Source: an uncultured Christensenella sp. (lineage in GTDB: Bacteria > Bacillota > Clostridia > Christensenellales > Borkfalkiaceae). From it: a stretch of DNA of 14,980 nucleotides. The position numbers and the translations under genes are program-made. The notes beneath the pieces are model-generated. The model saw only the letters and a program-made list of their open reading frames with translations, was not told the origin of the DNA and did no database searches. The stretch is from contig CAJTXM010000010.1 in assembly GCA_910583545.1 (NCBI GenBank), positions 1-14,980 of the forward strand, given 5' to 3'. The first letter of the stretch is position 1. The number at the start of each line of letters is the position of its first letter. Shown piece after piece: positions 5,443 to 13,640 of the stretch.

Positions 5443-6456
5443 ATGAAAATTTTGGTTACAGGCGGAGCCGGCTATATCGGTTCGCATACCTGTGTGGAAC
5501 TTTTGGAAAGGGGCTACGAAGTCGTAGTTTTAGATAATTATTACAATTCCTGCGCGGTAAGCGTGGAGAGGGTTGAAAAAATCACGGGCAAAAAAATTGC
5601 TCTCTATGAGGGCGACGTAAGAGACAGGGTGATGCTCGACAAAATTTTTACGGAGCATAAAATCGACTGCGTAATCCATTTTGCGGGCCTCAAAGCCGTA
5701 GGCGAAAGCTGTGCAAAACCCGTTATGTATTACGATAACAATATCGGCGGAACGCTTGCGCTGGTCGAGGTTATGCAAAAGCATAACTGCAAAAAAATCA
5801 TATTCTCTTCGTCTGCGACCGTTTACGGCGATCCCGAAGTTCTGCCACTTACAGAAACCTGCAAGACGGGCGGAACAACCAACCCCTACGGAACAAGCAA
5901 ACTTTTTCAGGAGAGAATACTTTCCGATTTATACGATGCCGACAACAGCTGGACCGTCATTCTTCTGAGATATTTCAACCCCGTCGGCGCGCACGAAAGC
6001 GGACTTATCGGCGAAGATCCTCAGGGCATCCCCAACAATTTAACGCCCTATATAGCAAAAGTTGCGATCGGTGAATTAAAGGAAATAGGCGTATTCGGCA
6101 ACGATTATCCTACGCCTGACGGCACGGGAGTGAGGGACTATATCCACGTCGTCGATCTTGCAAAGGGTCATGTTTCCGCCATAGACGGCGTAAAGGGCAG
6201 CGGAGTTTTCGTCTATAATCTCGGCACAGGCATAGGCTATTCTGTTTTAGACGTTATTCACGCTTTTGAAAAGGCCTGCGGACGGAAACTTCCCTACGTC
6301 ATAAAACCGAGAAGGGCAGGCGATATCGCCGCTTGCTATGCGGACGCAAGCAAGGCAAAAAAAGAACTCGGCTGGCAGGCTGAGTACGGCATAGACGATA
6401 TGTGCGCTTCGCTCTGGAAATGGCAGTCTATGAACCCTAAGGGCTATAAAAGCTGA
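5443..6456 (+). CDS. galE: UDP-glucose 4-epimerase
   Basis: A 337-residue extended short-chain dehydrogenase of the usual GalE length. It interconverts UDP-glucose and UDP-galactose with bound NAD, in the cytoplasm. The Rossmann motif GGAGYIGS is at 7-14, HFAGLKAVGES begins at 79, and the catalytic set Ser124, Tyr149 and Lys153 (SSSATVYG and YGTSK) falls at the same residue numbers as in the Escherichia coli enzyme. YFNPVGAH and GTGVRDYIHVVDLA are also typical. I start at ATG 5443, 6 nt after an AAGGAG site; the frame stays open a little upstream but without a better site. The stop abuts the next gene, implying coupled translation. The neighbours suggest it supplies sugar nucleotides for polysaccharide or glycan synthesis, or the Leloir pathway. 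Confidence 0.95.
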   Translation: MKILVTGGAGYIGSHTCVELLERGYEVVVLDNYYNSCAVSVERVEKITGKKIALYEGDVRDRVMLDKIFTEHKIDCVIHFAGLKAVGESCAKPVMYYDNNIGGTLALVEVMQKHNCKKIIFSSSATVYGDPEVLPLTETCKTGGTTNPYGTSKLFQERILSDLYDADNSWTVILLRYFNPVGAHESGLIGEDPQGIPNNLTPYIAKVAIGELKEIGVFGNDYPTPDGTGVRDYIHVVDLAKGHVSAIDGVKGSGVFVYNLGTGIGYSVLDVIHAFEKACGRKLPYVIKPRRAGDIAACYADASKAKKELGWQAEYGIDDMCASLWKWQSMNPKGYKS

Positions 6457-7278
6457 ATGATGAGAGAAAGTATAGATTTAACAAAATTTTATAAAGTCAT
6501 GGGCGGAAGTCTCGATTTATATACAATCGAGTGCCCTTTGCCCGACTGCAAAAATTGGAAAAGACCTGCGGTTATAGTGGTTGCAGGCGGTGCGTATGAA
6601 CACGTCAGCAAGCGCGAGGGGGCGACGGTTGCCTGCAATTTTCTTGCAAGGGGCTTTCAGTGCTTCGTCTTGAATTATCTTACTGTCAACGACGGCGTAC
6701 GCTACCCCGAACAGCTTCACGAACTTTCCGCGTCGGTCGATTATCTGAAAAAAAATGCCGACAAATTCTGTATCAACGGCGACGAAATTTTTGTCGTAGG
6801 CTTTTCGGCTGGCGGACATCTGACTGCAAATCTCGCGGTCGATTACTTTTCTGTATCCGCAATCTGCGGTGAACCGCTTGACTGTAAACCGACGGCGGTG
6901 GGGCTTTGCTATCCCGTCATAAGTGAAGAGTTCGGACATTTAAGGAGTCACGAAAATCTGCTTAAAGGTTATCCGGAAGAAGAAAAGAAGAAATTGCTTG
7001 CTCGGCTTAATCTGGACAAATCTGTAACAGTAAATACCGTTCCCTCGTTTATCTGGACGACCGCAAGCGATAAAACCGTCCCTGCGCAAAATTCTATCGT
7101 ATTCGCACTTGAACTTGCAAAACACAATGTAAAGTACGAACTTCATATCTATCCCGACGGCGACCACGGCAGCTCGACCTGTGACCTGGAAGTCAATTCG
7201 TACTGTCCTGCAAAAAATGCACAGTGGATTGACAACTGCGCTTCGTTTTTCCGTCTGTTCACAACCGTAAAATTCTGA
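6457..7278 (+). CDS. Alpha/beta-hydrolase, carbohydrate-esterase-like
   Basis: A 273-residue cytoplasmic alpha/beta-hydrolase (no signal peptide). The nucleophile elbow GFSAGG is at 115-120 with Ser117; Asp205 (TASDKTVP) and His237 (GDHGSS) complete the triad. VVAGGAYEHVS near 41-51 is the oxyanion-hole strand loop. The arrangement resembles acetyl-xylan-esterase or BD-FAE type hydrolases, which remove acyl groups from sugars; the substrate is unknown. The first ATG follows the galE stop with no gap, and a second ATG lies directly after it. The only upstream purine run (AAGGG) is about 14 nt away, so translation probably depends on coupling with galE. A strong terminator ends the unit. Confidence 0.85.
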   Translation: MMRESIDLTKFYKVMGGSLDLYTIECPLPDCKNWKRPAVIVVAGGAYEHVSKREGATVACNFLARGFQCFVLNYLTVNDGVRYPEQLHELSASVDYLKKNADKFCINGDEIFVVGFSAGGHLTANLAVDYFSVSAICGEPLDCKPTAVGLCYPVISEEFGHLRSHENLLKGYPEEEKKKLLARLNLDKSVTVNTVPSFIWTTASDKTVPAQNSIVFALELAKHNVKYELHIYPDGDHGSSTCDLEVNSYCPAKNAQWIDNCASFFRLFTTVKF

Positions 7279-7294
7279 TTAATTTCATTTTCAG

Positions 7295-7330
7295 AAAACC
7301 GCTTCGTTTCGAAGCGGTTTTTAGTTTTTT
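7295..7330 (+). terminator. Terminator of the galE-hydrolase unit
   Basis: AAAACCGCTTCG (7295-7306) pairs perfectly with CGAAGCGGTTTT (7310-7321) around TTT, followed by a further T-rich tract. Confidence 0.9.
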
Positions 7331-7404
7331 ACAGCTAAGAGTGGTAAAAAAGTTTTCATCTGCATATCATACATTGTACAAATACATAAAAAGGAGAATT
7401 TTTT

Positions 7405-7623
7405 ATGGAAAAAAATGCAACCAACACAACGGAATCTACGGCAGAAGACTTATGCGGATCGTCTAATATTCTCGATACCGTTCATCTTAAAAACCTCGTT
7501 GATGATCTCTCAAAACTTTACGGCACGTCTGTAAGCACAAAGGTAGCCAAAGACGCCAAAGTTTCGGCTGAAAAAAGGCTGATAGAGGCTATTCGCGCAA
7601 ACCTCGACCGCTACAACGGTTAA
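7405..7623 (+). CDS. Small hypothetical protein, 72 residues
   Basis: A single-gene unit with a clean AAGGAG site before the ATG and its own terminator 20 bp after the stop, so I regard it as real. The N-terminal 15 residues are Thr/Asn/Ser-rich and probably disordered. The rest looks helical, ending in AEKRLIEAIRANLDRYNG. There is no membrane segment and one Cys. I do not recognise a family; it does not show the signature of alpha/beta small acid-soluble spore proteins. The upstream region lacks a convincing sigma-A promoter but has CATACATT (7368-7375), which resembles a sporulation sigma -10. That resemblance is weak evidence. Confidence 0.7.
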   Translation: MEKNATNTTESTAEDLCGSSNILDTVHLKNLVDDLSKLYGTSVSTKVAKDAKVSAEKRLIEAIRANLDRYNG

Positions 7624-7643
7624 AAAATTTTCAACATCAATTT

Positions 7644-7673
7644 AAAAACGGGCTGATAATTCAGCCCGTTTTT
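7644..7673. terminator. Bidirectional terminator between convergent genes
   Basis: AAAAACGGGCTGA (7644-7656) and TCAGCCCGTTTTT (7661-7673) form a perfect 13-bp stem with loop TAAT. It serves the small rightward gene and the leftward GGGtGRT gene, whose stop lies at 7687. Confidence 0.92.
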
Positions 7674-7686
7674 ATTGATTAGTTTT

Positions 7687-8688
7687 TTATTTCGTCATTG
7701 CTTCCTGAACGGCAACTGCAACGGCAACCGTCGCGCCGACCATAGGGTTGTTGCCCATTCCGATAAGTCCCATCATTTCAACGTGAGCGGGAACGGAAGA
7801 GGAGCCGGCAAACTGTGCGTCGGAGTGCATACGACCCATAGTATCGGTCATACCGTAAGAGGAAGGCCCTGCCGCCATATTGTCGGGGTGGAGCGTTCTT
7901 CCCGTGCCTCCGCCGGAAGCTACCGAGAAATATTTTACGCCGTTTTCAACGCACCACTTTTTGTAAGTGCCCGCAACGGGATGCTGGAAACGCGTGGGGT
8001 TGGTGGAGTTGCCCGTAATCGAAACGGAAACGTGTTCCATCTTCATAATGGCAACGCCTTCAGGTACGTTATCCGCGCCGTAGCATTTTACTTTTGCTCT
8101 CGGTCCGTCGGAGAAAGCTACGCTGTCGGTAACTTTTACGGTTTCGGTATAAGGATCGAATTCGGTCTTGCAGTAGGTAAAACCGTTTATTCTCGAAATT
8201 ATATAAGCCGCGTCTTTGCCGAGACCGTTCAATATAACCCTTAAAGGCTTGACTCTGACTTTGTTTGCATTTTCAGCAATCTTAATCGCGCCCTCCGCAG
8301 CCGCGAAAGATTCGTGACCCGCAAGGAAGCAGAAGCAGTCGGTCTCTTCGGAGAGGAGCATTGCGCCCAGATTTCCGTGTCCGAGACCTACTTGTCTGTT
8401 TTCGGCAACAGAGCCCGGAATACAGAAGCTCTGAAGCCCTATGCCGATAGCGGAAGCGGCGTCCGCGGCTTTTTTACATCCTTTCTTTATAGCGATTGCC
8501 GCGCCGACCGTATATGCCCAGACTGCGTTTTCAAAGCAGATAGGCTGAGTTCCGCGCACGATTTTATCTACGTCAATACCCTTTTTCATTGTGATATCGC
8601 GACATTCTTCAATTGATTTAATGCCGTATTCTTTTAAAACGGAAAGAATTTTCTTTTCTCTTCTCTCATAACTTTCAAAAAGCGCCAT
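7687..8688 (-). CDS. GGGtGRT-family protein
   Basis: A 333-residue protein named by its signature, seen here as ASGGGTGRTLHPDN with GGGTGRT at 259-265. Other strongly patterned stretches are VGLGHGNLGAML (100-111), FLAGHESFAAAEGA (121-134), NGLGKDAAYI (154-163) and a glycine/valine-rich C-terminus. It is cytoplasmic, with no signal or membrane segment. The family is widespread in Clostridia and is typically found beside a NifU-like scaffold, as here. Its biochemical role is not known to me. The upstream gene stops 2 bp before this ATG, and its AAGGAGG site lies inside the end of that gene, so the two are cotranscribed and probably made in equal amounts. Confidence 0.9.
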   Translation of the reverse strand: MALFESYERREKKILSVLKEYGIKSIEECRDITMKKGIDVDKIVRGTQPICFENAVWAYTVGAAIAIKKGCKKAADAASAIGIGLQSFCIPGSVAENRQVGLGHGNLGAMLLSEETDCFCFLAGHESFAAAEGAIKIAENANKVRVKPLRVILNGLGKDAAYIISRINGFTYCKTEFDPYTETVKVTDSVAFSDGPRAKVKCYGADNVPEGVAIMKMEHVSVSITGNSTNPTRFQHPVAGTYKKWCVENGVKYFSVASGGGTGRTLHPDNMAAGPSSYGMTDTMGRMHSDAQFAGSSSVPAHVEMMGLIGMGNNPMVGATVAVAVAVQEAMTK

Positions 8689-8690
8689 AA

Positions 8691-9416
8691 TTAATCAACC
8701 TCCTTGTCGGTTCTCGGATCGATATGTTTTACCGCACCCTGTTCTTTTGAATATCTGCCGTAAACACCGATAGCTTTATCATAAGCTTCGTTGGGTGAAA
8801 GACCTTTTTTGATAAAGTCGGTCATCTTGCCGAGCGAAACGAATTTGTATCCGCAGATTTCGTTGTTTTTGTCGAGAGCGAGTGCGATGACGTAGCCCTC
8901 TGCCATTTCAAGGTATCTTGCGCCCTTGTAAGCAGTGCCGTACATAGTCGCCACCTGCGAACGAAGTCCCTTGCCGAGGTCTTCGAGACCTGCGCCGACA
9001 GGCAGACCGTCTTCCGAGAACGCCGACTGCGTTCTGCCGTATACAATCTGTAAAAACAGCTCGCGCATAGCTGTGTTGATTGCGTCGCATACGAGGTCGG
9101 TGTTGAGCGCTTCCAAAATCGTCTTGTGGGGCAGAATTTCGGCAGCCATTGCGGCCGAGTGAGTCATTCCCGAACAACCTATCGTTTCGACAAGGCATTC
9201 TTCAATGATGCCGTCTTTTACGTTTAACGTCAGTTTGCAGGCGCCCTGTTGGGGAGCGCACCAGCCGATACCGTGGGTGAGACCTTTGATGTCTTTGATT
9301 TCCTTTGCCTTTATCCATTGACCTTCTTCGGGAATGGGAGCGGGACCGTGTTCGAATTTACCCGAAACGCCCTTGGCAACGCAAATCATATTTTCAATGT
9401 CTTCAGAATAATGCAT
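8691..9416 (-). CDS. NifU/IscU-like iron-sulfur scaffold-type protein
   Basis: A 241-residue protein whose middle resembles the IscU/NifU N-terminal fold: GWCAPQQGACKLTLNVKDG (51-69), IIEECLVETIGCSGMTHSAA (70-89). Cys53 and Cys81 fit the first two cluster ligands of IscU. The third IscU Cys has no obvious counterpart; Cys60, Cys74, Cys110 and Cys188 are extra. It is longer than IscU (about 130 residues), with a C-terminal half ending in a basic-acidic tail. I start at ATG 9416, which follows an AGGAGG-like site and matches where similarity begins; the frame extends upstream to 9671 only as noise across the mcsA promoter. It is the first gene of a two-gene operon with the GGGtGRT gene. A role in Fe-S cluster handling is inferred from the fold. 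Confidence 0.88.
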   Translation of the reverse strand: MHYSEDIENMICVAKGVSGKFEHGPAPIPEEGQWIKAKEIKDIKGLTHGIGWCAPQQGACKLTLNVKDGIIEECLVETIGCSGMTHSAAMAAEILPHKTILEALNTDLVCDAINTAMRELFLQIVYGRTQSAFSEDGLPVGAGLEDLGKGLRSQVATMYGTAYKGARYLEMAEGYVIALALDKNNEICGYKFVSLGKMTDFIKKGLSPNEAYDKAIGVYGRYSKEQGAVKHIDPRTDKEVD

Positions 9417-9448
9417 TACTTTTCCTCCGAAATTAATTTTCTCGTTCA

Positions 9449-9477
9449 AGTATAACATAAAGCTTGAATTAATACAA
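9449..9477 (-). promoter_or_regulatory. Promoter of the NifU-like/GGGtGRT operon
   Basis: On the minus strand: TTGTAT (9477-9472), 17 bp, TATACT (9454-9449), about 33 bp before the ATG at 9416. Confidence 0.75.
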
Positions 9478-9528
9478 CTTTTCGCGTAAAAAAATTTAAA
9501 AATTTTGACTGCTTTCGCTTTAAAAATG

Positions 9529-9556
9529 TTTACTCGATTAAAAATAGTATTATAAT
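9529..9556 (+). promoter_or_regulatory. Promoter of the mcsA-mcsB-clpC operon
   Basis: TTTACT (9529-9534), 16 bp, TATAAT (9551-9556), about 34 bp before the mcsA ATG. I looked for the CtsR heptad direct repeat (GGTCAAA type) and for CIRCE around it and saw neither. A single AGTCAAA half-site on the minus strand (9504-9510) is all there is. Confidence 0.65.
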
Positions 9557-9590
9557 AGTAGTGTAAAAAAAATTTCGTCAAGGTATACCG

Positions 9591-10076
9591 ATGCTCTGTC
9601 AGCACTGCAAAAAGAATCCGGCCGCGGTCAATTATTTTGAAATGGTCAACGGAAAAAAATTCGAATATCATCTTTGTGCCTTTTGTTACGCCGATCTGTA
9701 CGGCGAACTGAACAGCACGGCAAATAATTCCGCCTGGTCAAACCTTTTCTCTTCGCCCGTACCGCGCAGGAAATTCTGTCCCGTATGTCATACGTCCTTT
9801 TCCGATTTCGAAAGAACGGGGCTTTTAGGCTGTACCAGCTGTTACGACGTTTTTAAAGAAGAGCTGATACCGTCGATTCTCAGAATACAGGGCAAAGTGG
9901 AGCATATAGGCAAAGCAGGCAACAATATGGACGAACTCGGACTTCACAGGCGTTTGAAAAGTTTGCAGGAACAGCTTGAAAATGCGCTCCGTGAAAAGAA
10001 TTTCAGGGCGGCAGACAGACTTAACAGACAGATAAACGCAATAAAGAAAAGTCTGCACGGAGGCGGAAATGGATAG
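9591..10076 (+). CDS. mcsA: McsA, zinc-finger activator of the arginine kinase
   Basis: A 161-residue protein. Four CxxC pairs (Cys3/6, Cys29/32, Cys63/66, Cys81/84) make two treble-clef-like zinc sites, and a UVR motif (about 118-155) forms a C-terminal helical hairpin. This order is diagnostic of McsA. In Bacillus subtilis it activates the protein arginine kinase McsB and takes part in ClpC control; the family is also linked to metal stress. An AAGGT site precedes the ATG. The gene overlaps mcsB by 8 bp. It is the first gene of the operon here, a place usually held by ctsR. Confidence 0.93.
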   Translation: MLCQHCKKNPAAVNYFEMVNGKKFEYHLCAFCYADLYGELNSTANNSAWSNLFSSPVPRRKFCPVCHTSFSDFERTGLLGCTSCYDVFKEELIPSILRIQGKVEHIGKAGNNMDELGLHRRLKSLQEQLENALREKNFRAADRLNRQINAIKKSLHGGGNG

Positions 10077-11079
10077 ATTATCGGACGGCACCGTAGTTTC
10101 GACGAGGATACGTCTTGCAAGGAATTTAGAAGGTTATCCTTTTCCGTCGCATCTTAAAAACGAAAAACAGGCGAAAGAGATAATAAGACTCGTCTCCTGT
10201 GCGCTGGCGAGGCTTGACGAATTCAGTCTTTATTATATGGACGCAATCGCAGGCGAGCAGGCCGTAAGTTTAATGGAAAACCATCTTATAAGCCCCAAGC
10301 TTATAAAAAACAAACACTTATCCGCTGCTCTCATCAATACGGAAGAAAGCGTATCAATTATGATAAACGAGGAAGATCATCTCCGCGAACAGTGCATAGT
10401 TAAGGGACTCGATTTACGGTTTGCATATGAAACTATGTCGGAAATCGACAGCCGTATCGCAGGGTCAATGAAATTTGCGTACGACGAACAGTTCGGCTTT
10501 CTCACAGCCTGCCCGACGAATCTGGGTACGGGACTCAGAGCTTCGGTGATGCAGTTTCTGCCTGCGCTCACTATAAACGGAGTTATGCCCAAACTTATAA
10601 GAAGCATATCGCGTTTAGGGCTGACCGTACGCGGAGTGTACGGCGAAGGGAGCGACGCAGAGGGTTATAAATATCAGATAAGCAACGAAGTGACGCTCGG
10701 CGTTACAGAGGAAGAAATTTTAAATCAGGTTGAAGAAGTCGTAAAAAAAGTATGCGAACTTGAAGCGGCTGAGCGCAGAACGCTTTTGAACGGGCCCAAT
10801 GCGATAGAGGTTCAGGACGAGTGCTTAAGAGCATACGGAATACTTACCAACTGCGCGAAAATCTCCGCAAGGGAATTTATTAAGCTTACGGCAAAAGTCA
10901 AATTAGGCGCTTGTCTTGGCTTTATCGATATCCCCGACGTTTCGCTTATCGACGATCTGGTTGTTAAATTGAGCCCGTCTAATATCGCGGCGACTGCATC
11001 ACAGCAGTTTACTGCGCTTGAAAGGGATATCTACCGCGCAAAATGCTGTAAAAAAGAATTTGAAAAAATGAAAGGATAA
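10069..11079 (+). CDS. mcsB: Protein arginine kinase McsB
   Basis: A 336-residue protein related to phosphagen kinases. It phosphorylates arginines on damaged or regulatory proteins, marking them for ClpC-ClpP. Visible features are the ATP-binding STRIRLARNL (11-20), the catalytic-loop segment ACPTNLGTGLRASV (147-160) with Cys148, and the C-terminal RDIYRA (319-324), the family's RDxxRA phosphoarginine-sensing motif. The length is slightly short of the approximately 360 residues of the B. subtilis protein. A GGAGG site inside the end of mcsA precedes the ATG, and the 8-bp overlap with mcsA implies coupled synthesis of the two partners. Confidence 0.95.
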   Translation: MDRLSDGTVVSTRIRLARNLEGYPFPSHLKNEKQAKEIIRLVSCALARLDEFSLYYMDAIAGEQAVSLMENHLISPKLIKNKHLSAALINTEESVSIMINEEDHLREQCIVKGLDLRFAYETMSEIDSRIAGSMKFAYDEQFGFLTACPTNLGTGLRASVMQFLPALTINGVMPKLIRSISRLGLTVRGVYGEGSDAEGYKYQISNEVTLGVTEEEILNQVEEVVKKVCELEAAERRTLLNGPNAIEVQDECLRAYGILTNCAKISAREFIKLTAKVKLGACLGFIDIPDVSLIDDLVVKLSPSNIAATASQQFTALERDIYRAKCCKKEFEKMKG

Positions 11080-11082
11080 TAT

Positions 11083-13599
11083 ATGGAAAACAATAAATTT
11101 ACCGATAATTTACAAAACGTATTGCTTATTGCCGAAGAGGCGGCAAGGGCGTTTTCAAGCAGCTATATAGGAAGCGAACATCTGGTGTTTGCAATGCTCA
11201 ATTGCCACGATTGCACGGCGTACAGAGTGCTTAGCGCCTGTCAGGTCAGCGAATCCGCTTACCGTGAAATTTTTGCGCGGTCAATTGATAAGCGCTCGAA
11301 TATCAGCGGATACACTCCTCGCACGAAGCATATGATAGAGCGCGCCCTGGAGCTGTCTATCGATATCAACGGCGAAGATTCGCTTGCAGGTACCGAGCAT
11401 ATGCTTCTTGCAGTTATGTCTATAAGCGACTGCCTTGCTATGCGCATTTTCCGTGCGATAGGCGTCAATATCCCGAAACTTGTCAAAACGCTGGAGCTTG
11501 CAATTAACAGCGGTTCTTTCGACGAAGATGAGGCTGAAGACGAGAATCCTTTCGAACAGATATCCAAAGTCTTTTTCGGAACGTCCGATTCTAAGCAGGT
11601 TAAAAAACCGTCCGAACACAAGGGCAAGAACGAGCAGAGCCTTGACCCTTCCGTAACGCAGTACGGCACTGACCTTACGCAGAAAGCGAGAGAGGGCAAA
11701 ATAGATCCGGTAATCGGCAGAAAGAAAGAAATAGACAAGATAATTCAGGTCTTGTCGCGCAGGACGAAGAATAATCCCGTTCTGATAGGAGAGCCGGGCG
11801 TAGGAAAGAGCGCCGTCGTAGAAGGACTTGCGCAGGCCATCGTCAAAAACGAAGTTCCCGAACTGTTAAAGAACAAGATTGTTTTTTCGCTCGACCTCGT
11901 CGGAATGGTTGCAGGCGCGAAATACAGGGGCGACTTCGAGGAAAGACTGAAAAACGCGATAAAATCGATAAAGAACAACGGCAACGTTATTCTGTTTATA
12001 GACGAAATTCATACAATAGTCGGTGCAGGCGCTTCGTCCGAGGGAAGTATGGATGCGGCAAATATCCTGAAACCTATGCTCGCGCGCGGTGAATTGCAGA
12101 CGATAGGCGCAACCACGCTCGAAGAGTACAGAAAGTATATCGAAAAGGACGCGGCTCTGGAGCGCAGATTTACGCCCGTTCAGGTGGACGAACCCACCGT
12201 CGAAGATACGATAGAAATTTTAAGAGGTTTGCGCGATAAATACGAAGCGCACCATAAAGTGGTCATCACCGACGAGGCGATTGTTGCCGCCGCAACGCTT
12301 TCCGACCGATATATAACCGACAGATATCTTCCAGACAAGGCGATAGATCTGATAGACGAGGCTGCGTCGCGCGCAAGGCTTAACAGTCTGAACAGTCCCG
12401 AAGAGGTAAAGGAATTAGAAGAGAAAATAAAGCGCCTCAATCTTGAAAAAAATAAGGCGGCAAAGGGCGAAAATTATTCTCAGGCACAGAAACTTGTCGA
12501 TGAAATAAACGATCTGCACGAGAGGATTAAAAAACTCGATGCGGATTGGAAGAGCGAAACCCACAACGTTTCTCCTAAGATTGCAAGCAATGAAATCGCG
12601 GAGATCGTGAGTGGCTGGACCGGCGTTCCCGTACTCAAACTTACTGAACAGGAAAGCGACAAACTTCTGCATCTGGAAGAAAACCTTCACAAACGCATTA
12701 TAGGTCAGGACGAAGCGGTCAGCGCCGTTTCGCGCGCAATACGCCGTGCGAGGGCAGGACTGAGCGAACCTAATAAACCCATCGGCTCGTTTATTTTCGT
12801 AGGACCTACGGGCGTCGGTAAAACCGACCTTGCAAAGGCGCTTGCGGAAAGTATGTTCGGCGACGAAAAACTTATGATAAGACTGGATATGTCCGAATTC
12901 ATGGAAAAACATTCCGTATCCAAGCTTATCGGCGCGCCTCCCGGCTATATAGGTTATGACGACAATAACGGAGGTCAGCTCACAGAAAGGGTAAGAAGAA
13001 AGCCTTACAGCGTGGTTTTGTTCGACGAAGTCGAAAAGGCGCACCCCGATGTCTTTAACGTGCTTTTGCAGATTCTTGACGACGGCAGACTTACGGACAG
13101 CAAGGGCAGGGTAATTAATTTCAAGAACACTATTATAATTATGACTTCGAACGTCGGAGCAAGTCAGATAAAGAAGATGTCGAATTTCGGCTTTACTTCT
13201 TCAGATGACGACGGCTACGACAATATGAAAGACAACATTAACGAAGCTTTGAAAGAACAGTTCAAACCTGAATTTTTAAACAGACTTGACGATATCATTA
13301 TTTTCAGAAAACTTACCAAGTCGGAGGCGGCTGAAATATGCCGTAAGATTCTGGACGGGCTTTCCGAAAGATTGAAGGTGAACAATATTTCACTGGAAGT
13401 CAGCGCAGAGGCGCTTGCAAAACTTGTAGACGAAGGGTATAACGATATGTTCGGCGCGCGCCCCTTAAAGAGAATCGTGCAAAAAAGGATAGAAGACAGA
13501 CTGTCTGACGAGATTCTTGCAGGCAACGTATTGCCGGAGGAAAAAGTCAGAGTATCCGTCAAAGACGGCGAACTCGTATTCAGTTCAGCTAAAAATTGA
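11083..13599 (+). CDS. clpC: ClpC-type AAA+ unfoldase
   Basis: An 838-residue class I Clp ATPase that unfolds substrates and feeds them to ClpP. The order is an N-terminal double Clp-N repeat (about 1-150, substrate and adaptor binding), first AAA+ module with Walker A GEPGVGKS (236-243) and the LFIDEIHTIVGAG Walker B, a short coiled-coil M domain (about 445-485, UVR-like), second AAA+ module with Walker A GPTGVGKT (574-581) and VLFDEVEKAH Walker B, then the ClpB-D2 C-terminal domain. The short M domain separates it from ClpB. It starts 3 bp after mcsB with an AAAGGA site. A strong terminator ends the operon. Confidence 0.97.
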   Translation: MENNKFTDNLQNVLLIAEEAARAFSSSYIGSEHLVFAMLNCHDCTAYRVLSACQVSESAYREIFARSIDKRSNISGYTPRTKHMIERALELSIDINGEDSLAGTEHMLLAVMSISDCLAMRIFRAIGVNIPKLVKTLELAINSGSFDEDEAEDENPFEQISKVFFGTSDSKQVKKPSEHKGKNEQSLDPSVTQYGTDLTQKAREGKIDPVIGRKKEIDKIIQVLSRRTKNNPVLIGEPGVGKSAVVEGLAQAIVKNEVPELLKNKIVFSLDLVGMVAGAKYRGDFEERLKNAIKSIKNNGNVILFIDEIHTIVGAGASSEGSMDAANILKPMLARGELQTIGATTLEEYRKYIEKDAALERRFTPVQVDEPTVEDTIEILRGLRDKYEAHHKVVITDEAIVAAATLSDRYITDRYLPDKAIDLIDEAASRARLNSLNSPEEVKELEEKIKRLNLEKNKAAKGENYSQAQKLVDEINDLHERIKKLDADWKSETHNVSPKIASNEIAEIVSGWTGVPVLKLTEQESDKLLHLEENLHKRIIGQDEAVSAVSRAIRRARAGLSEPNKPIGSFIFVGPTGVGKTDLAKALAESMFGDEKLMIRLDMSEFMEKHSVSKLIGAPPGYIGYDDNNGGQLTERVRRKPYSVVLFDEVEKAHPDVFNVLLQILDDGRLTDSKGRVINFKNTIIIMTSNVGASQIKKMSNFGFTSSDDDGYDNMKDNINEALKEQFKPEFLNRLDDIIIFRKLTKSEAAEICRKILDGLSERLKVNNISLEVSAEALAKLVDEGYNDMFGARPLKRIVQKRIEDRLSDEILAGNVLPEEKVRVSVKDGELVFSSAKN

Positions 13600-13607
13600 T
13601 TTCAGAC

Positions 13608-13640
13608 AAAAAACGGAGATTTTTATCTCCGTTTTTTATT
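13608..13640 (+). terminator. Terminator of the clp operon
   Basis: AAAAAACGGAGAT (13608-13620) pairs perfectly with ATCTCCGTTTTTT (13625-13637) around TTTT. Confidence 0.93.

Noticed and set aside
9478..9590. Possible CtsR or CIRCE operator before mcsA
   Set aside because: Only a single AGTCAAA half-site is present; no second heptad at the required spacing and no CIRCE inverted repeat.
9417..9671. 85-codon upstream extension of the NifU-like frame
   Set aside because: It covers both divergent promoters and the start of mcsA, and a strong ribosome binding site supports the ATG at 9416.
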